DNA of 64,000 nt, from positions 68,301,239-68,365,238 of the forward strand of contig OZ020589.1 of NCBI GenBank assembly GCA_963971535.1, read 5' to 3'. A program made the position numbers and the translations under genes. Below the pieces are notes generated by a model that had not been told where the DNA came from, did no database searches, and saw only the letters and a list, made by a program, of their open reading frames with translations. Below are positions 32,284 to 44,575 of the stretch, piece by piece (positions within the stretch are counted from its first letter, which is position 1; every line of letters begins with the position of its first letter). The DNA is from Notolepis coatsorum. Taxonomy: Eukaryota > Chordata > Actinopteri > Aulopiformes > Paralepididae.

Positions 32284-33190
32284 GATGCTTTTATTTTAGA
32301 ATCCAAACTAATATAGCCTACTTTTTTTTCCCAAATATGGAAAACTCTTCTACAAGAATAAATCACATAGAATTGAGGTGGTGTGTGGACCTGAGGAGGC
32401 TGCCACAATATTCTAAGATTTCCACGACAGCAGCACAGGGGCACACTGTGGCCAAAAGAAAACCAGGGATGCCATCAGTAAAAGATTTTACTGGCCTGGA
32501 ATGTCAAATGACATTGACACATGGGTAAATATCTTTACTTCAATTCCATCAGTGTTTGAAATATCAAGTAACAAAAAAATACATCACTGCTCAATTGATG
32601 CCAATCTGCATTTGATGACATTGTAGTCCCACTTGGTAGAATATGTTAACGAGTCAGGTGCAGAGCTATTATGTGACTTATTTAGTGAGTTTACAGTTAA
32701 GACAAACTAAAGATAAAAAAAAAAAGTTCTCAAATTTAATCTTCAGAGTATGCTCCGGGTCTTCTAGTAATTCACACACTTTTCTTCCTTCTTGTCATTC
32801 AGGTGGCCCAGTGTGTGGACTGCCAGGCCAGTAGAATCCCAATCAAGGACGAACAAAGTTACACCATCAGCGTATTTAGACCACTATCACTGGGGCACGT
32901 GCCCCAGTGTTGATCAGCTGTGCCCCAGTGATCCAATGTCCCCAGAAAAATAATAATTATTATTATTATTATTATTATTATTTTTACTTCGCTTTGAAAT
33001 ATTATAGTGAAATATTTCGCATTTATCTTGTTGAAATCCTCCAACAGGCACTTTTTTGTAAGTTGACTGGTTTGCACACCCCTATGATAGCTAATACATG
33101 ATACATCCCATGGTGCTCAGCTGTCAGCAGGCAGCTGGCCTCGCGCAGTTCACAGGTAAAATCACACAGTGCTGCGTTGCATTCTGTCAT
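32284..33190. other. Unassigned stretch with palindrome and (ATT)n
   Basis: No gene is recognised. An A-run occurs at 32716, a perfect palindrome at 32888-32909 and an (ATT)n microsatellite at about 32951-32983. A cag-GTGGCCCAGTGTGTGGAC sequence at 32803 looks like an acceptor but leads into no known protein. Confidence 0.4.
32888..32909. promoter_or_regulatory. 22-bp perfect palindrome centred on an E-box
   Basis: CACTGGGGCAC is followed immediately by its exact complement, so CACGTG lies at the centre. A further TGCCCCAGTG half follows at 32920-32929. Binding by bHLH proteins is possible from the core alone; nothing else supports a function. Confidence 0.5.
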
Positions 33191-33199
33191 GATGCACAG

Positions 33200-33475
33200 C
33201 TAAGAAAGTTAAAGCAAAGGAAATTCGGGCATTCCAGCCCTCGTGGACAGACTACTACGGGTTTGTGTGTCAGAAGGACCGTGCTGTGTGTACTTATGTT
33301 GAAGGCTTGCCAAACAAAGAGACAATCAAATCAAGGATAAAAGATATCCCCATGTCAGCTCGAAGTGTCGAGCGACGCATCAACGAAATGTCCGAAAATA
33401 TCAGAGAACAGCAAACAGCTGGATTAAAAGATGCTCCGGTGTGCAGCTTAAAGGGACCAACCAACACAGCCCCCA
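33200..33475 (+). pseudogene. hAT transposase-like fragment (ZBED/GTF2IRD2 type)
   Basis: A plus frame encodes AFQPSWTDYYGFVCQKDRAV and then KSRIKDIPMSARSVERRINE plus MSENIREQQ. FQxxWTxxYxF with a following Cys resembles the BED-like start, and IPxSxxxVxRRIxEMSxxIxEQ the downstream helix of hAT-derived proteins. The central region is deleted and the frame runs into unrelated sequence, so it is a relic. Whether it was a transposon or a domesticated copy is not visible. Confidence 0.55.
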
Positions 33476-33577
33476 GACAACGGAGCTCAGTAATGCAAAA
33501 CAGTGCCAGGGATCTCAGGTAGGCAGCGGTTTATTTTCCTACACATGCTGCAGCATGTTAACTTGAACGTCTTTCTC

Positions 33578-33684
33578 GCTCTCTCCCTCTCTCTCTCTCT
33601 CCTCTCTCTCTCTCTCCTCTCCTCTCCTCTCCCTCTCTCCTCTCTCTCTCCTCTCTCTCTCTCTCTCCCTCTCCTCTCCTCTCT

Positions 33685-33741
<57 letters not shown>
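33578..33741. repeat. (CT)n / CTCTCC microsatellite
   Basis: An interrupted polypyrimidine tract of about 160 bp; frames through it are artefacts. Confidence 0.97.
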
Positions 33742-33742
<1 letters not shown>

Positions 33743-34022
33743 GACCTTGCTCCGGTGGAGGGATTGGAGGAGGGTGTGCCTCAGTTAAACCTTGCAATGA
33801 CTGAGCTGTGTTCTGGTCATGTGACACTACACATATTTAATTGAGACCCTTTATTATTTCAATTTAGCTGGAAATACATTGATACATCATTCAGTAACAT
33901 TTTCAGAGCCTTATAACAAAAATATTATTACGGTCACCATTGTGACCAGTGGGATTCTTTTTACTCAAAATGTGAGTATTACCAAGTCACCTTGTGTTCT
34001 TAAAACAATGACAATAAACATA

Positions 34023-34210
34023 GTTATAGTATCGTGTAGCTCCGCTCTGCGTCATACTGTAATACTCTTCCATATCAGTATTAGCACTGAATACATTTTC
34101 ACATGCACCTTTACACACCTCATCTGCCTGGCCACACCCCCATCCGCTCCTCTACATAAGCAGGGGTGTGGCCATACTAACAGCTCCTTCCTTGTTTTCA
34201 CCACGGCAAG
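34023..34210 (+). repeat. Left inverted terminal repeat of the DIRS element
   Basis: Begins GTTATAGTATCGTGTAGC. From CTCTGCGTCATACTG onward it is inverted at the right end (41365-41515), including GTGTAAAGGTGCATGTG and CTTATGTAGAGGAGCGGATG, with a few differences. Confidence 0.88.
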
Positions 34211-35660
34211 TGTCTGTATACACCACTTTGAGACTAGTGAACTGTTGAAGAGGAGCTACGATGAAGGAGCTGCGTTGACATTATATCTTTATTTTCTCTC
34301 TCACTATTTTCGAGGAAATACAGCGATAATGTCTTCGCCACCGGGGTGTCTAGAAGATGATGATCATTCTGACCTCCACCGGCATTTTCGTATTAGGGGC
34401 TCGCGTCGCTGGCCTAATCCCCACCGGCATTCCTCCAGCTCTGCAGTTGGACAGGTATTACCTCCGCTCTGCAGTTGGACTTTGCTTGAGAGGCGCTCGG
34501 CTGTGTGAGGGCTAGCTGCCTCTCCGGGTGGGTGATGGTTTTGATATGCGAGCGCCAGTTGTGTTGCTATGGGGGGAATGGCTACACGACTTACGAAAGC
34601 CGGCTCCAGGCTGGTACCCTTTTTTGCTGCCTCTTAGCGGCGTGGAGAGGGTTCTGGTTTGACGCCCACATTACATGAGCTCCTCATCGGGAGCTCTATT
34701 GCCTGGGACCGTTTCCGAATCTGCGGTTCAATCCCCCGGATTTCTGTACAAACGGATACTCTCTGTCACCGTGCGGGCCCCACCTTTCAAGATGAAAGTT
34801 ACCCGGCGCGAGGGAAGTGGGTTTGGTGTTTCATTATAAGAATACCTCCACGCTCAAGTCAGCTGCAGCCCATGAGGGAATTGTGCCGGCACCGCTGTGT
34901 CTGATAATCACCGTTCTGAAAGACTGTGTTGACTTCTTTTCCTCTTCTCTCTTCGGATGAGGAGAGGGACAGACGGCGGCTGTCTGAAGTGTTGGCCTAT
35001 CTCTCTACCTAGAAAACGGCGTTGTTTTTTACGTGAGTAAAAATTTACTGGTTTTGTTGTATGATGAGAGGTTGTGTGTTCATGTAACGTTAGGCAACGT
35101 AGCTGAGCTCACAACTGGCTGGGTTAAAAACCCTGCAAAGCTATGCATAGTGGCATGTGATCGAGGGGTGAGTCCCTCTCTCAGCTTGTGATGACAATAA
35201 ACAGGTGGCGAGTTTCACATATAAACAGGGCTGTACCTGTTCAAACGAGTCGTATCAGGGGTAAGGTGGTGAGGGGTGGTTTTTCCCCCCGGTTTTCCCC
35301 TGGGCCCCCCCCCCCTCCCCTCAAACATGATTTTGTTTACAATATATTGTTTCACTATGTTTGTGGGGATACAGTGTAACCCCTCAGCTTCTTCTGGGGT
35401 TGTGCTCCTGCTTAGAGAGGCATTTTTTTTCTGAAGATTGTTTGGTTGCTGTCATGTGGCTTTAGCAAGGCCTGTGACCAGTACTTAATCGAGGACTTGT
35501 GTCTTCTCTCGTTATGAAAAACGGCGTTCCTCTTACGGTAGTGAGAGTGTACTTTTGCCTTTTTTGTTGTGATGGAGGGTTGTGTGTGTCGTCAAGATCC
35601 ACAACTGGGTTAGGTGTTGGCCTACAGAAGTTACATGTGTAAGCTCTTGTACCAGGGCCC

Positions 35661-36602
35661 TTAACACTTTCGCGGCCACTGGGATGAGTCTAATTAATCT
35701 CAAGAGGACCGTGAAATGTAAACAGACGTGGGGCTGTTTGTAGAGCTAAATCTATACTTTATAGTATTGCTATCTGTCCATTCTCATTGTGAATTGAGAC
35801 CATAAACCGTCCCTTCAAAATGGCTTAAAGAAGAAGAAAAAAATCATCAATACGTTCTCATTTTATAGCGCAGTGAATATAAGCATTATACCGGATTTGG
35901 TCTAGTATATTTCCTGTAAGCCGAGATAATGGGCTAATAGCTAATAACGTTAAATCCAATGGCATTTCCGTTTTACAGATGCTACAGAAATAACTCAAAC
36001 TGCATATGATCGGCACGATCCCAAAGCATGTATGCATGAAAGGGGGGGGGGGGGGGCGGGGGACGTCGTTTCTGATTATTGATTAGCAATAACCGCGTTA
36101 GCCTCATTAGCCTCATAGGCCGAACGCCTGGTTGAGTATCATAATAATGCCCAATTGGGCTGTACTTTACGTGAAAAAGATCTTACCGTGTTCCGGGCTG
36201 ATCCCCCCCGAGCATTTCCCCGTTATCGATCTCCATCTGGTAGATCGATATGTCCATTGGCTGATGATAAATCCCCTTATTGCATGGTGAAATCTGCGAT
36301 ACAAAACGTAATCCAAGCTACATGCTGCACATCTAGAATCCTGCTAACTGAAATCTCCATTGAAAGTAAAAAAAAATACTGATCCGTTCAGCCACAGGGC
36401 ACACTGCATTATCGCGATAGCGCCCCTAAGAGGATCTGGCCGGTATTGCACCTTCTCGAATTCATAGAGTAGGGTAAATCTGCAGTGCCGCTCGGCGCCC
36501 TTGAATAGGTTATTAATATGGAATAAAAGCAATAACAACTTGCCACAGATTTGGGTGGAATCGAAACACGGAGATCTCCGTTGTTCGTCCCCATTGTGTT
36601 AA
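35661..36602. mobile_element. piggyBac-like non-autonomous element, family 3
   Basis: TTAACACTTTCGCGGCC at the left and CCCCATTGTGTTAA at the right, TTAA on both sides; 942 bp. The interior differs from families 1 and 2 and includes a poly-G run at 36041. It inserted in the DIRS element. Confidence 0.7.
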
Positions 36603-37059
36603 AGGGGCCCTCTCTTGGTCTGTGTTTTTCTTCCTTTAGGAAAAGGTGTAAAAATTCAGGTGGCAGGTTCGCACATGAGCCTATGTGAAGCTGTTACCTT
36701 GACAGGTGTACATGCGCTTCATGTAGCACGCTATGACTGGTGTCATGGCTCTGCTTTGTCATTGCATCGTATCAGGGGTGAGGGGTCATGAGGGGGTGAA
36801 CTGATAAAACCTCCCTCCCCTTTTTCTGATTGGTCAGGGGGTTGGGCCTCCTGTCCTTCGGGCTTCCTGTCACGTTGCTGGGTCAGCGTGTCACAGGGTA
36901 GGGAGGGGGGGGGCGGGGAGGGAGTTTCCTGGTCCCACGCCATATTGGGCGGTGGGCCACGGAATTCCCCCCACCATAGAGTACGTCACTGGGCGCGTTT
37001 CTATTGGTTGTGAGACTTTCGTGAGTTATTTTCAGGCTCCATGTTGTGGACCTCTGTTA

Positions 37060-37430
37060 CAGGGAGTTTCAGAGCCTCCTCCTCAGGGAGTTTCAGAGCC
37101 TCCTCTGTGAGTTTCAGAACCTCTCTCTCAGTGAGGGAGCCTCCTCAGAGTTTCAGAGCCTCCTCCTCAGATTGTCAAGATGAGTAGAACTTAAAAAGAA
37201 GTTCTGCTCTGTTGTATGTGTATTGAGCTTGGTAGGTGATGCAATGCAGTAGAGACGATTTGTTCTTCTGCTCTGCTCCCTACTAGTAGTGTGTATATTG
37301 GGTCAGAGCCTCCTCCTCAGGGAGTTTCAGAGTTTCCTCCTCAGGGAGTTTCAGAGCCTCCTCTGTGAGTTCAGAGCCTCCCTCTCAGTGAGGGAGCCTC
37401 CTCAGAGTTTCAGAGCCTCCTCCTCAGAGA
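37060..37430. repeat. GGAGTTTCAGAGCCTCCTCC repeat clusters
   Basis: Two clusters (37065-37170 and 37303-37430) of about 25-bp units centred on GTTTCAGAGCCTCCTC are near copies of each other, separated by about 130 bp of other sequence. They are inside the DIRS element. Confidence 0.85.
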
Positions 37431-38017
37431 GTCCTAGTCCAATTGTTACATAGCTCAATGTTGCATATGTCTTTTCAATTTATTGCTCACGTGGGAAGTC
37501 TCTCTGGGGGTTCCCCGTCCCCTCTTTTGTGAGCAGGTTGACGGGGTGTTGTTTAGGGAGTTCCCTGACTCCTCGCCTGTAATGGTCGGTTGAGTCATGG
37601 GATTCCCCCCGCCATAGGGTACGTCACTCCCCGTCCCCTCTTTTATGGATCAGGTTGACAGGGTGTTGTTTTCCCTCTGCCGCGTCGTATGGGACCCATG
37701 TCCGTATTTTTTTCTGTGAAAAAATCTGCTTCTTGTCGTTCTCCCAGGCGGCCTGGAGGAACGGTATCTGGGTTCTTGTTAGAATGTCCATTGATATGTT
37801 TTGGGTCTCGACCAGTGATGCGTTGCTCATGGGACAAGATTGCACTCCGTGCAGCCAAAGATTTGAGCAGAAGCGCGTGCACGCACACAGGAATGTGCTG
37901 CACTCACCAACTCGCTATAAGTACCCACCTGGGCTACTTTGCATATCAATAGCGCCGGTCGTCGGGTGTGTTAAATGCATTCTCAGATACATTCACACCT
38001 AACTTGTGAATGATATG

Positions 38018-39341
38018 TGTAACTGAGGGGTACAATTCCCTGACTGTATTGATAAGTATGGTATCATTAAACCACTACCGTCTTATGTACATTACTACTG
38101 GCCATACAGTACACAGGTATCTTATGATGAACACTTCCCACAATGACTCGGTTCCACACAAAACTGGATTTAAGTATTTATTAGCAGCAATGATAGTACA
38201 TAATATACTTTACTTTGGATGCGCTTATAAGGCAAAGGAATGTGCGTAGGCAAATCAATAACGTATGTCCATTCTCATATTACGCAGGAGATAATAATAC
38301 AACCTGAATCTTAGGAATTATATCTATGGTACTCTGGTAATATAGCGGGAGATACTGGTAGGGTCCCTCCGGTCGTAAGCCAGCAAGGGGAGAGGATTTG
38401 TCGGTAGTAGAGTCTGGGTCAACGATGATAAAGAGACTCCAAGTACAGGAGACGGTGCAATAATCTCTTGATCCGCAGACGAATACAGCTGTTCTCCGTA
38501 GCATGCAGCTCCGCATGGAAGAAAGCCAGCCAGCCTCAGGATTCTGAGAGGCGGGCTCGACGTGGCTCCTCACAGGGTAAATCCCACACAATTGTGGGTG
38601 TCGGCGATTCTCCGCTCCATCAATTACAGGACCAAAAGCAAATATAATCCAGCCGAAAAGGGCTATGCAGTCGTCGGTAGGTTATCCAGGGTACATGATC
38701 CACACGGTCCTCGTCTAGGGCCTCTCGGGTGAAAGCGCCAGGGTAAGCAGCCCAGCCTGGATAAGCACTCTAGCTGGTACGAGGAAACGTTGGTGATGCT
38801 GGTCACTGTAGAACTGTAGCCGCACGATACACTATACACAAATAGACTATTACTGACTTAATAGAATAGGTCGAACTCGACGGTACAGCGTTAAACTCTG
38901 ATACTTCAGTTATTAATTCGCACGCGGTCTCAATGCTCTATTTGGGGCCAAACAGGCCATACTTCACCGCACGTTGTATCGTGGGTGAGGCTTCAACTTA
39001 TTGGGTAACTCTACTTCTGTATTCACCTGCGCCGTATTTATACGTTGGGTGAACAAACTAGTACCAGCTTTATTCCTGTCTCATATCCTTGCGCAGAACC
39101 GTTCATGTCCAGGCAAGTCCCCGGCGGTGACTTTGAACCAGACCTTGGAGGTATGGCAATGGCGCCTGGTGGACCGCTGTCCAATAGGAGAATGAAATAT
39201 TATGGTCTGTACTAGGCTAAAGGGATATTCCGTGTATATGTACAAGGAATACACAAGGGATATCAAACGATATACAAATATTATGCAATATATATCAATC
39301 AATAAATATATATATTCGGTTTAATCTGATCCTTCGTAACA
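38018..39341. mobile_element. Solo BEL/Pao LTR, 1324 bp, perfect TSD
   Basis: Starts TGTAACTGAGGGGTACAATT and ends CCTTCGTAACA (TG...CA), homologous along its length to the LTRs of the BEL element at 53099-59931. ATATG flanks both sides (38013-38017, 39342-39346), the 5-bp duplication of this group. Recombination between two LTRs of a full element would leave exactly this. Confidence 0.93.
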
Positions 39342-41226
39342 ATATGTGTTACATTCCATTCGTAGAGGCAATTAGGCACTGTCTTTAGTCTGTGCTCAAG
39401 CAAGGGGACATTTATGCGCATGCGCGGGAGCGTGCGTGCACGTGGCATCATTAGCGTGCGTGCAATCAGAGTTGATATCAGGAACGCACCGCTGGTCTCG
39501 ACGTGTACATAGTGCTGGCCCTGGGTGCTTCTGATAGGAACCATGCATGGGCTTGCGTGCCTTGGTTGCTCATCATTGAAACAGCGTTTTTATGGGGCAA
39601 CTGGGATGGAGTTTGTCTCTTCCGAGCGCCAGTGTACTAGGCTTGTCTTGACGAATTCTCGTTCATCTCTGGGGGATGTTAACAGAATAGATCAAAGCAT
39701 TGGTAAAGGGGTCTCACGCCCTTGGGGTGGGCCACCGGGCACGGTGCTTTGTGTTCTGACCGTCTGGGTGGCACCCTCTATAATGTTTTGGATCGACACG
39801 CGTACCTACCCCCCTCCTGGGACTGGGGATGGCGGTGTGATTAGGGCACGGGACTGGTTCTGGTCGCGCCGGACCAGGTCAGTTAACCCGTTGTCCGCCG
39901 GGGCGCAGATCTGCTGTTCTGTTACCCTGAGGGACTTGTGCTTTTTCGGGGGGAAAATGCCGGGTCGGTCCGGGCGTTGCAGGGTTTGACTTTATGGAGA
40001 TGTTCGTGGTTATGTTACTACGTGTTATCCCTCACTGTTGCTTGGTCCTTCTCCATTCTTTTTCGCCCCTCTCTTCTCCTGCTTGGCGGGGCTGGGAGGG
40101 GGCTGTTGAGGTGGTTCTTGTAGAACTCCTCTCGCATCCCTTTGTACGTCCCGGTCCGCCGGGCCCGGGTTTCGAAATTGTTTTCGTCGACCTGTTGGCC
40201 TGGGTTAACCCCTTCTTGAAAACTGAATACGTGTACTGCTGTATAGCCAGTGTATACCCGCAGTTGTGTTTTGGAGTTTTTTCTTGGGGGGTTATAGGAA
40301 CAACCGCCTCATGTTAGAACCAAGGGGGTGGTTGGTTCCCTGGTGTGTTGGTAGCGGAGTCAACTCTCGGGGTAGGCCGGGTTTGGCCCCGTCTACCTGT
40401 GAGTGTGCCCCCGCACCTTTCATGACGTCTGCCAATCATGTCAGCCTTCTCTGCCTCTGCCCCTCTAGAGAGTCAAGGTTTTTTTTGTGGAGGCTGCGAC
40501 AATGCGACATGGTGCACAGCATGCCAGCATACGCCCCTTCCGCCGGGGTGCTGTTTCAGCAGACCCCTTTGGCACCTGTCTAGTCCGCAGTGCTCCAGGC
40601 TCAGGTCGAGTGGCCTGTTGCCTGGATTGAGGGATCGACCTCTTTTGGGGGTTGTCTCCCCGGTGCGCTGCTTGGTCCCGCTGTGGGTGTAGCCTCTTGA
40701 GTGCTTCGGGGCGGCGTGCTGTAGGGGGGAAGGGCCTGCTCTTGGATGGGCCCTGTCCGAATACGCTGGCGATGTGGGGGGTGGTGTCACTAGTGACCGC
40801 CTGGTGGGGTCTCGATGCTGCGGCGTCGTTGGCCTCACCAGGCCCCCTTTTCCGGGGGGTCCAGTCCCTTCCTGGGGCTGGGTCCTCCTTCGCGCTCCGC
40901 TGCTACGGCCTTGCCACGGGGTTGGGTTTTTGCCCTTGACCCCGTGATATTAGGGGTTGTAACAGGGGTTTTGTTTCTTCCCGTTCGTTCCCTAGTGGCA
41001 TGTGGGTTGCGCGTTTGTGTAGTCGTGGGTTCTTCTGTGGAAGGTAAGTCCCACGGTCTGCTCACCCTGTGCGTTTGAGTTGCTAAACTCCTCTTCGCAC
41101 AGTCGGATCCGATACCCTCCCGTCCTCCATTAGGGGGGTCCGGGGGCTCGGGTCCTCCCCGGGTCTGATGGTTGTGGGGGACCTCAGCGGGTACATTTGT
41201 CGAGCTCCCGCTCTGCTTAGCTCCTG

Positions 41227-41316
41227 TATTACAGTATGACGCAGAGCGGCGCTACACGATACTATAACGTACGGTTATGTCTATAACCATAGTTATATGA
41301 GTGTAGTGACGCTCGG
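41227..41316. repeat. Internal complementary region of the DIRS element
   Basis: The left half (41227-41268) is complementary to the first 42 bases of the element with one mismatch. The right half (41266-41316) is an exact complement of the last 49 bases. The shared AAC at 41266-41268 corresponds to the GTT at both element ends. In DIRS replication this region is thought to template circle closure of the cDNA. Confidence 0.85.
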
Positions 41317-41364
41317 CGTCGGACTCACTGAGGACCCCGTGGTCTTGCCTTTGTGGTGAAATAC

Positions 41365-41557
41365 TTGGGAAGGAGCTGTTATGGCCACACCCCTGCTTAT
41401 GTAGAGGAGCGGATGGGGGTGTGGCCAGGCAGATGAGGTGTGTAAAGGTGCATGTGAACATTTATTCAGTGCTAATACTGATATGGAAGAGTATTACAGT
41501 ATGACGCAGAGCGTCACTACACTCATATAACTATGGTTATAGACATAACCGTACGTT
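41365..41557 (-). repeat. Right inverted terminal repeat of the DIRS element
   Basis: Inverted copy of the left repeat, extended outward by about 45 bp (TCACTACACTCATATAACTA onward) to GTACGTT. The extension is the part matched by the right half of the internal complementary region. Confidence 0.88.
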
Positions 41558-41828
41558 TTATTAGGTTGAAATAATGTGGTTGTGTACTTATTTTTTCTGT
41601 TAACTTATTATGGATTGAAAACTGAAAACCAAACAAAATGTGCTATATAGGCCTATAGCCTACCGTCTGCGTCGAATATGAAATAAAGGCATCTAAATGA
41701 TAAATTTTTTCTTTAAAAAAAACAAGCTCAATCAAAAGATTCTACATTATTCCAAAATAGTGAAGAAAATGACTTTAGGAAGAAGAAAGGCAGAGGCTCT
41801 GGTCCTTGCTCCAAAGGCAGTGGGTGAT

Positions 41829-42205
<377 letters not shown>

Positions 42206-42569
42206 AATTATTAGAATCCCCTGAGTTAATTAGCAACATAAAATACGCTGCACTGTGAATGTGTGTGCGTTCGTACGTGTGCCATATCTAATTTCTAATT
42301 TCCATAGTGTTTCTATACAGGGCATGTGCATGTGTATGTAGGATCTTATATGTGTGCATGTAACCATGTAGTAAACCTTTAATAGTTACTAAAGGTTATA
42401 AGTTATGTCTATGAGAGAGGTATGTCTGACATGTCAAGTGTAGCACTGCAGACTGGAAACACTTAGCTGCCAGCATGACTACGATAAATTTAGCTTCTGT
42501 CCTCTCTGTGTGTGTGTGCTTCAGATACAATTATTAGAATCCCCTGAGTTAATTAGCAACATAAAATAC
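42206..42569. repeat. 40-bp direct repeat pair
   Basis: ATTATTAGAATCCCCTGAGT and the next 20 bases (TAATTAGCAACATAAAATAC) occur at about 42207 and again at 42530. Between them is CA/GT-rich sequence without a gene. 42570-42950 is unassigned. Confidence 0.8.
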
Positions 42570-42984
42570 ACTGCATCTTCACTATCAACAAACCTTTTAA
42601 CAGCCAATGTACTTACACACATATTCACGAATTCAACGGTATGGAATGTGGGTAATCTAGAGGTGTTCATAGTTGAGCAATGTGGCTCATCGCCTAATGA
42701 CCTGAGTGTCCTTAATGTTCTTGAATGGATTTATATGAATGGACAGCATCTCCTTTTATAGATGTGTGAATATTTTATGTGTACATTCGTTTGTAGGTCG
42801 ATAATACTCAATAAATACATACATACACAGACAGCCTCATTACAACAGTTTTTCAAATATTTCTCAGCTCAACTAAAAGTACCCTTTCTTTTCCTATCAC
42901 ATTTCAGATCACTGAAAAAACTTGTTAGGTAGAAGCCCGATACATGGGACCAGCATCTAGATAGCATCTAGATAGCATCTAGAT

Positions 42985-43547
42985 GCGGTGATGTTTGGTC
43001 TACGGACCAAGAAACAGATGCCCACTAAATTCTCTCCATTCTACATGATGTTTGGCAGGGAAGCCAGATACCCATCCCAGGTCCATGAGGAGTACATGAT
43101 ATCTTCTGTTTGAACTGATTGCTTTAACTTGTTGGTGTTTTAGAATTTGTATCGATATGTTATTTATATTTATAAAACTTCTTTCAAAAGGTTGACAGCA
43201 GCGTGGAGAGTGTTGTGGAGAATGACAGCCCTACAGAGGACATCACTCATCTTAGTGAGGCCCTGCAAGCTGCTCGAGATGCCATTGCCACAAGTCACCA
43301 CAAAAACAGAAAGAGCACACAATCTAATTTCAAGTTCGAAAACAGTGGTAATGGTATGTTATGGATATTTGTGACATGCTGAAGTATTATATCTATAGGA
43401 TATTTTTGTTCAAGTCATTATAATATAAGTCCTATAACATTAACATAATACCGAGCTGGGATGGTTCTTTCATTTTGTCAGATGACCACAGTGAACTCTG
43501 TCGTATCTGTGGGGAAATGGAGGATGACCAGGCTGGGAGTTTCCTGG
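42985..43547 (+). pseudogene. Spliced-looking integrase C-terminal exons (Ginger/GIN-like)
   Basis: Segment 1 (42985-43098) reads AVMFGLRTKKQMPTKFSPFY then MMFGREARYPSQVHEEYM; FSPFxxMFGRxxRxP is the end of a Gypsy/Ginger-type integrase core. Segment 2 (43191-43347) starts after an AG acceptor, ends G|GTAATG and encodes VDSSVESVVENDSPTEDI plus ALQAARDAIATSHHKNRKS. Segment 3 (43482-43547) follows TTTTGTCAG and encodes DDHSELCRICGEMEDDQAGS, in phase with segment 2 (G|AT). Such exon-intron structure fits a Ginger-like DNA transposon or a domesticated integrase gene rather than an LTR element. The catalytic DDE part is absent. Confidence 0.6.
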
Positions 43548-43715
43548 GTAAATACAGTTTTATTGTCAGTATAGAATTTCAAAAGAGAAATTAAAGAGCC
43601 TATGCTGGACACTTTAATTAGGACATGATTAATGTCATAAGGAAGTGGTCACACCAATCTACAGAGACAAAGAATATCAAAGAATACCCTAAAACTACCT
43701 TGTATTATGGTGAAT

Positions 43716-44575
43716 GTAAAAAAGAATTGTTGGTTAATAAATTTAAAAAAAAAAGCGAATGGAAGATAATCCATTAATATTATATGTCTAACTAACTCTC
43801 TTCTGGACATTTTTCAGATTTGCTGTAACTCGTGTCATTGGTGGTAGCACCAGAGGTGTGCCGGATTGCCCTCTCCTGAAGGACACTATAAAAGCTTCAC
43901 ATGCTGTTGTGTTGTGTTCTCTTTGTCCTTTTCTCTCTCTCTCTCTCTGTCTCTTGTGATCTGTGTTGCAGCTTGGCGGGTTGCCTGTAGCTGTTCCGCA
44001 ACCGTTCCTACTTCCGGGGTAGGCCTGATTGGCCCCGACAGGCACGTGACCCGCCGCGGCCACGCCCCGCGGCAGCCCCAGGAGCAAGCGCGCTACTGCT
44101 GGAGTTCGCTTCGCCTTTCACATCGCTGCCGTTGGCGAAAGCAGGATGAGAGCAGGATGAGAGGCGAGAGCGTAGATTTCGCTGTGTATCATTTAATCAT
44201 TTAACATTTGAAAGGCATACATTGTTGTCATACAGAAGTACAGAATACTGGTTGCGGAACAGCTACAGGCAGCGCGCCGCACAGCAAACCCTGCAAGCTG
44301 CAACACAGATCACAAGAGACAGAGAGAGAGAGAGAGAAAAGGACAAAGAGAACACAACACAACAGCATGTGAAGCTTGTATAGTGTCCTTCAGGAGAGGG
44401 CAATCCGGCACACCTCTGGTGCTACCACCAATGACACGAGTTACAGCAAATCTGAAAAATGTCCAGAAGAGAGTTAGTTAGACATATAATATTAATGGAT
44501 TATCTTCCATTCGCTTTTTTTTTTAAATTTATTAACCAACTAATTTTTTTACATTCACCATAATACTGCCGCGGG
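43716..44575. repeat. Large foldback, arms of about 290-320 bp
   Basis: The stretch 43716-44006 (AAAGCGAATGGAAGATAATC, CAGAGGTGTGCCGGATTGCC, GTAGCTGTTCCGCAACC) is inverted at 44250-44575 with few changes, including the (CT)n tract against (GA)n. The 243-bp spacer is CpG-rich. Transcripts would form a long hairpin. Confidence 0.88.

Larger units (their letters stand above)
34023..41557. mobile_element. DIRS-type element without recognisable coding
   Basis: The ends are inverted repeats (34023-34210 against 41365-41557) and next to the right end lies an internal complementary region (41227-41316) that is complementary to both outer ends at once. GTT borders both sides and no target duplication is present. 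This arrangement is the hallmark of DIRS retrotransposons, which integrate by tyrosine recombinase. Excluding the nested piggyBac-like element and solo LTR the element is about 5.27 kb, close to autonomous DIRS length, yet six frames show no reverse transcriptase, RNase H, recombinase or methyltransferase motif. It is G/T-rich on the plus strand. It may be a non-autonomous derivative or a very decayed copy. Confidence 0.78.

Noticed and set aside
32259-32528. Possible exon encoding an 89-residue peptide with a GT donor after it
   Set aside because: No family recognised, starts inside the L2 tail, and no matching downstream exon.
39525-41078. Several overlapping frames of 80-150 codons on both strands
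   Set aside because: The region is G/T- and CpG-rich inside the DIRS element; translations show no RT, recombinase or other motif.
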